A stretch of DNA of 64,000 nt, taken from CAVVYA01 sp963752345. Its GTDB lineage: Bacteria; Pseudomonadota; Alphaproteobacteria; SMXQ01. Each line of letters begins with the position of its first letter. Position 1 is the stretch's first letter. Positions 59,099-64,000 of this stretch are shown piece after piece. A program made the translations under genes and the position numbers. The stretch is taken from positions 33,770-97,769 of the forward strand of contig CAVVYA010000011.1 of the NCBI GenBank assembly GCA_963752345.1, read 5' to 3'. The notes under the pieces were generated by a model. It made no database searches. It was given only the letters and a program-made list of their open reading frames with translations, and was not told the DNA's origin.

Positions 59099-59924
59099 AT
59101 GACGACGATCGATCTGGCCGGGCGCGTGGCCATCGTCACCGGCGCGGGCCGCGGCCTCGGGCCGCGCCATGGCGCAAGGGCTGGCGCGGGCCGGCGCCGC
59201 GGTGGTGTTCGCCGATATCGACGAGCAGGCGGCGGTGCAGGCCGCCAGCGGCGCCGGCGGTGAGCAGCGGGCGCGCGCGGGCGCGTGCGCTGCGACATCA
59301 CGCGGCGGGCCGATTGCGAGCGCGCGGTCGCGGCGGCCGCGTCCTTCGGCGGCCTGCATATCCTGGTCAACAACGCGGCGCTCGGTCCGGCTCATCTCGA
59401 AGCCGCGCCCGACACCCGCTCGCTCAAGTTCTGGGAGGCCGATGCGGAGGTCTGGCAGCGCACCATCGTCACCAACGTCAACGGCACCTTCCTGATGAGC
59501 CATATCGCGGCGCCGGCGATGATCGCCGGCGGGTGGGGCCGCATCGTCAATATCACCACCAGCCTCGACACCCTGCAGCGCAAGGAGAACTCGCCCTACG
59601 GCGTGAGCAAGACGGCGATCGAGGCGGAAACGCTGATCTGGGCGCAGGATCTGGCCGGCACCGGCGTCACGGTGAATTCGCTGATCCCGGGCGGCGCCGC
59701 GGACACCGGCTTCGTCAGCCCACGGTCGCGCGCGGCGATGCTCGCCGCCGGCCGCAAACTGATCGATCCGCGAGATCATGGTGACGCCGCTGCTGTGGCT
59801 CGCCTCAGCCGCGTCGGACGGCGTCACCGGCGCACGCTTCGTCGCCAAGCTGTGGGATGACGCCCTGCCCCCGGCCGAGGCGGCAGAGGCGGCGCGCGAG
59901 GCGCCGGTGCTGCGGCGCGCTTGA
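59099..59924 (+). CDS. Short-chain dehydrogenase/reductase (frames interrupted)
   Basis: This NAD(P)-dependent oxidoreductase of about 270 residues begins MTTIDLAGRVAIVTGAGRGL, with the glycine motif. It continues out of frame with AMAQGLARAGAAVVFADIDE, then HILVNNAALGPAHLE, NVNGTFLMSHIAAPAMIAGG and the catalytic Tyr/Lys in SPYGVSKTAIEAE. The C-terminal end reads TPLLWLASAASDGVTGARFV after another shift. At least three shifts are needed (near 59160, 59270 and 59775). Substrate unknown. It may be co-regulated with the FMN oxidase gene, which is divergent. Confidence 0.82.
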
Positions 59925-59941
59925 AGACCTAGACATGTGCA

Positions 59942-59976
59942 GAAAAAGGCGCGGATGGCCGGTCAAATCTGGCCAT
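59942..59976 (-). terminator. Possible terminator of mutS
   Basis: On the minus strand ATGGCC/GGCCAT (plus 59971-59976 and 59955-59960) forms a short stem followed after 7 bases by TTTTT. It lies 18-50 bases after the mutS stop and may also serve the SDR gene converging from the left. The stem is short, so this is tentative. Confidence 0.4.
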
Positions 59977-59993
59977 GGACGCGTACGCGCGCG

Positions 59994-62801
59994 TTACTTC
60001 AGCATCTCGCGTAAGCGATACAGCAGGTCGAGCGCGCCGCGCGGCGTGAGCTCGTCGGGGTTGACGGATTTGAGCTCGCGCTCGACTGCCGACGGCTCGC
60101 CCGCCTTCGCGGCCTGCTGCTGCACGGTGGCGGAAAACAGCGGCAGATAGTCGGCGAGCTTGGCGACCGCCTTGGCCTTGCCGCCGGATTCGAGCGCCGC
60201 CAGCACTTCCTCGGCGCGCGCCAGCGCCGCTGGCGGCAGGCCGGCGAGCTTCGCCACGTGGATGCCGTAGGAGCGGTCTGCCGAGCCCGCCGCCACCTCG
60301 TGCAGGAACACCACGGTGCCCTGCCATTCCTTGATGCGCAGCGAATGGTTGGAGAGCTGCGGCAGGCGCGCCGCCAGCGTCGTCAGCTCGTGATAGTGGG
60401 TGGCGAACAGCGCGCGGCAGCGGTTGACGTCATGCAGATGCTCGATCGTCGCCCAGGCGATCGACAGCCCGTCGAACGTCGCGGTGCCGCGGCCGATCTC
60501 GTCGAGGATGACGAGCGCGCGTTCGCCCGCCTGATGCAGGATCGCCGCGGTCTCGACCATCTCGACCATGAAGGTGGAGCGGCCGCGCGCCAGGTCGTCG
60601 GCGGCGCCGACTCGGCTGAACAGCCGGTCGACGGTGCCGATATGGGCCGAGTCCGCCGGCACGAAGCTGCCCATCTGGGCGAGTACCGCGATCACGGCGT
60701 TCTGGCGCAAGAAGGTGCTCTTGCCCGCCATGTTGGGGCCGGTGAGCAGCCATAGGCGGCTGCCCTTCGCGCCGGCGGCATCCCCCGGCGTGAGATCGCA
60801 GTCGTTGGCGACGAAGGCGCCCGACTGGGCGCGCTTGAGCGCCGCCTCGACCACCGGATGGCGCCCGGCTTCGATGCGGAACGCGAGGCTGTCGTCGACC
60901 AGGGGCCGCGTCCAGTTCTGCTCTTCGGCGAGCGTGGCGAGCCCCGCCGAGACGTCGATCGCCGCCGCCGCCCGGGCCGCGCCGGAAATCGCCGCCGCGC
61001 GCGCCATCACCGCGGCCGACAATTCCTCGAACACCCGCAGTTCGAGCGCCAGCGCATGATCGGCGGCGCGGCTGATCTTGGTCTCGAGCTCGGCGAGCTC
61101 GATGGTGGTGAAGCGCACCGCGGTGGCGATGCTCTGGCGGTGGATGAAGAAGCGCTCCTGGCCTTCCGGGCCCTGGGCGCCGGTCAGCTTGTCGGCCTGG
61201 TTGGGCCGCACCTCGATGAAGTAGCCGAGGATGTTGTTGTGGCGGATCTTGACCGGGATGCCGCAAGCCGCCGCATAGCGCGCCTCGAGGCCGGCGATCA
61301 ATTTGCGGCTGTCGTCGCGCAACGACCGCGCTTCGTCGAGCTCGGGCTTGAAGCCGGGCGCGACGAAGCCGCCGTCGCGCGTGAAGGCGGGCAATTCCGC
61401 GGCCAGCGCCTGGGTCAGGCGCGCGACCAGGTCGCTCTCCGTGCCGAGCGCGCGGCAGGCGTTTTCGAGCGCCGCCGGAAAAGCCGCGAGCTGGGCCCGG
61501 CGTTCGCTCTGCGCCAAGGTGGCGCGCAAGGCGGCGCCGCAGGACAGGCCGTCGCGCAGTGCTGCGAGATCGCGCGGGCCGCCGCGCCCGAGCCCGAGCC
61601 GCGACAGAGAACGCGCCATGTCGGGCATGGCATCGAGCAGCCCGCGCAACTGCACGCGCAAATCGCCGCGTTCGAGCAGATAGGCGACCGCCTCGAGCCG
61701 CCGGTTGATGCGTGCCACCTCGGTGAGCGGCGCCGCGAGACGCGCGGCGAGCAGCCGTGCGCCGGCCCCGGTCAGGGTGCGGTCGATGGTGGCGAGCAGG
61801 CTGCCCTCGCGCGTGCCGTCCGGGCCCTGCGCCAGCTCCAGGTTGCGCCGGGTCGCCGCGTCGATCTCGATGACCGCGCCCGCCGCCACGCGGCGCAGCG
61901 GCTGCAGCGCCGGCATGCGGCCTTTCTGGGTCAATTCCACATAGTCGAGCAGCGCGCCGGCCGCCGCGAGCTCGGCGCGGCCGAAGCTGCCGAAGGCATC
62001 GAGCGCGGCGACGCCATAGAAGGCCTGCAGCCGACGGCGCGCGTTCTCGCTGTCGAACAGGGAGGACGGCTGGGGCGTCAGCGCGCAACCGCTGTCGTCG
62101 AGCAAAGTGGCCATGTCGGCGCGGCCGAACAGCTTGTCGATGACCAGCAGCTCACCCGCCGCGATGCGCGCCAATGCGGCGCCGAGCGCGGCCTGGGTCA
62201 CCAGCTGGGCCTGGAACTCGCCGGTCGACAGGTCGAGCCAGGCCAGGCCGAATTCGCCGCCGGTCTCGGCCAAGGCTCCGAGAAAGTTGTTGCGCCGCGC
62301 GTCGAGCAGCGAGTCTTCCGTCAGCGTGCCTGGCGTCACCAGACGCACCACGTCGCGCTTGACGATGGATTTGCCGCCGCGCTTCTTCGCCGCGGCCGGA
62401 TCCTCGAGCTGCTCGCACACCGCGACGCGGAATCCGCGCTTGATGAGACGCGCGAGATAGGCCTCGGCGGCATGCACCGGCACGCCGCACATCGGGATAT
62501 CCTCGCCCTGGTGCTTGCCGCGCTTGGTCAGCGCGATGTCGAGGGCGCGGGCGGCCTGCACCGCGTCCTCGAAGAACAATTCGTAGAAATCGCCCATGCG
62601 GTAGAACAGCAGCGAGCCGGGGTGAGCGCGCTTGACCGCGAAATACTGCGCCATCATCGGCGACATCGCCTCGTTCGAGGCGGCCACGGCGGATTCCGCG
62701 GCGGATTGCACCAAATCGCCCGCGGAATCGTCGGGCGCGGGCGTCAAAGCCAAGGAGAGAGGCGCCGGATCGGTCACGCGGTCCTTCAATCTGTGGGCCA
62801 T
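59994..62801 (-). CDS. mutS: DNA mismatch repair protein MutS
   Basis: MutS recognises base mismatches and starts repair. The mismatch-binding Phe-x-Glu is in YRMGDFYELFFEDA near residue 64. The Walker A motif LTGPNMAGKSTFLRQNA is near 685, followed by VILDEIGRGTATFDG and FATHYHELTTLA. The length of 935 residues is normal. I set the start at MAHRLKDRV (62801). An uninterrupted frame extends another 330 residues upstream through the divergent maeB gene, but this is a shadow. Confidence 0.96.
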   Translation of the reverse strand: MAHRLKDRVTDPAPLSLALTPAPDDSAGDLVQSAAESAVAASNEAMSPMMAQYFAVKRAHPGSLLFYRMGDFYELFFEDAVQAARALDIALTKRGKHQGEDIPMCGVPVHAAEAYLARLIKRGFRVAVCEQLEDPAAAKKRGGKSIVKRDVVRLVTPGTLTEDSLLDARRNNFLGALAETGGEFGLAWLDLSTGEFQAQLVTQAALGAALARIAAGELLVIDKLFGRADMATLLDDSGCALTPQPSSLFDSENARRRLQAFYGVAALDAFGSFGRAELAAAGALLDYVELTQKGRMPALQPLRRVAAGAVIEIDAATRRNLELAQGPDGTREGSLLATIDRTLTGAGARLLAARLAAPLTEVARINRRLEAVAYLLERGDLRVQLRGLLDAMPDMARSLSRLGLGRGGPRDLAALRDGLSCGAALRATLAQSERRAQLAAFPAALENACRALGTESDLVARLTQALAAELPAFTRDGGFVAPGFKPELDEARSLRDDSRKLIAGLEARYAAACGIPVKIRHNNILGYFIEVRPNQADKLTGAQGPEGQERFFIHRQSIATAVRFTTIELAELETKISRAADHALALELRVFEELSAAVMARAAAISGAARAAAAIDVSAGLATLAEEQNWTRPLVDDSLAFRIEAGRHPVVEAALKRAQSGAFVANDCDLTPGDAAGAKGSRLWLLTGPNMAGKSTFLRQNAVIAVLAQMGSFVPADSAHIGTVDRLFSRVGAADDLARGRSTFMVEMVETAAILHQAGERALVILDEIGRGTATFDGLSIAWATIEHLHDVNRCRALFATHYHELTTLAARLPQLSNHSLRIKEWQGTVVFLHEVAAGSADRSYGIHVAKLAGLPPAALARAEEVLAALESGGKAKAVAKLADYLPLFSATVQQQAAKAGEPSAVERELKSVNPDELTPRGALDLLYRLREMLK

Positions 62802-63029
62802 CGCAGTCGATGACGCATGGTGGCGGCTGGAGCCCGCTACCATACCGGCGACGCGCCAGCCGGGCAATCCGACAGAGCCAATGCGACAGAGATCGTTAAA
62901 ATTTCCCCGTGACAGGGGGGCGGCGTATTGGCAAGTTGCGACAGCCAAGGGCCGTCGGTGCCTTGAACCCGCGCGTCGCGGACCGCGCAAGCCCCATCGA
63001 ATACCCCGCAGTTTATCCCAGGAACCGTT

Positions 63030-64000
<971 letters not shown>

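Overview
The window is a G+C-rich alphaproteobacterial chromosome segment that begins beside the replication initiator gene. The evidence for an alphaproteobacterium, most likely of the Rhizobiales (Hyphomicrobiales) or a close relative, is the gene order dnaN-dnaA-rpsT-enoyl-CoA hydratase-mutM facing ubiE-ubiB-coaBC-dut, an Irr-type iron regulator with an iron-control-element palindrome, a MucR/Ros regulator, an olsB-olsA-like ornithine-lipid pair, a Fur/Mur gene, and the block nfuA...tsaB-rimI...miaB-phoH-ybeY-corC-lnt-metK-trmB followed by rimP-nusA-ylxR-infB-rbfA-truB-rpsO-pnp. No tRNA, rRNA, CRISPR array, insertion sequence or prophage was seen.

Layout. 0-5.6 kb (minus): start of dnaN, dnaA with a rhodanese gene directly upstream, rpsT with a clear terminator, an enoyl-CoA hydratase, a small secreted protein and mutM. 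5.7-11.4 kb (plus): ubiE-ubiB (ubiquinone), coaBC (coenzyme A), dut, then an Rrf2 regulator and cysK. 11.4-21.2 kb is the most accessory part: REP-like palindromes, a MoeB/ThiF-like E1 enzyme overlapping a DsrE-family gene, an acetyltransferase, an SH3 protein, a LysE exporter, then DUF3501, an iron-sulfur CCG protein, rubrerythrin and irr, a nitronate-monooxygenase-type flavoenzyme and a glycerophosphodiesterase. 21.2-30.7 kb (minus): the transcription/translation operon rimP to pnp. 31-46.3 kb: trmB, metK, an XRE regulator, lnt, corC, ybeY, phoH, miaB, olsA/olsB-like genes, mur, mucR, a TusA-like gene, rimI, tsaB, a D-Ala-D-Ala dipeptidase, a Bax-like glucosaminidase and nfuA. 46.6-54.1 kb (minus): a universal stress protein, an Alph_Pro_TM protein with two tandem TauE/SafE permeases, trpS, murJ and a CNNM/HlyC-type CBS protein. 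54.2-64 kb: glnD, a cysteine hydrolase, an FMN-dependent hydroxy-acid oxidase, an SDR, mutS and the start of a malic enzyme gene.

How the genes work together. Most of the window is housekeeping: replication start, repair, translation, quinone, cell envelope and nitrogen sensing. Two strands of accessory biology recur. One is iron/oxidative stress: Irr, an Irr-type operator at the rubrerythrin promoter, DUF3501 plus a two-cluster CCG protein, Mur and NfuA. The other is sulfur handling: rhodanese, Rrf2-cysK, MoeB-DsrE, TusA, and TauE x2 with Alph_Pro_TM.

A strong caution applies to the whole record. About fifteen otherwise well-conserved genes, including essential ones (infB, pnp, nusA, rbfA, truB, coaBC), are broken by apparent single-base frameshifts. 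Most are repaired by removing one G or C that creates a new CpG. I read this as sequencing or assembly error, not gene decay, and annotate the genes across the shifts.
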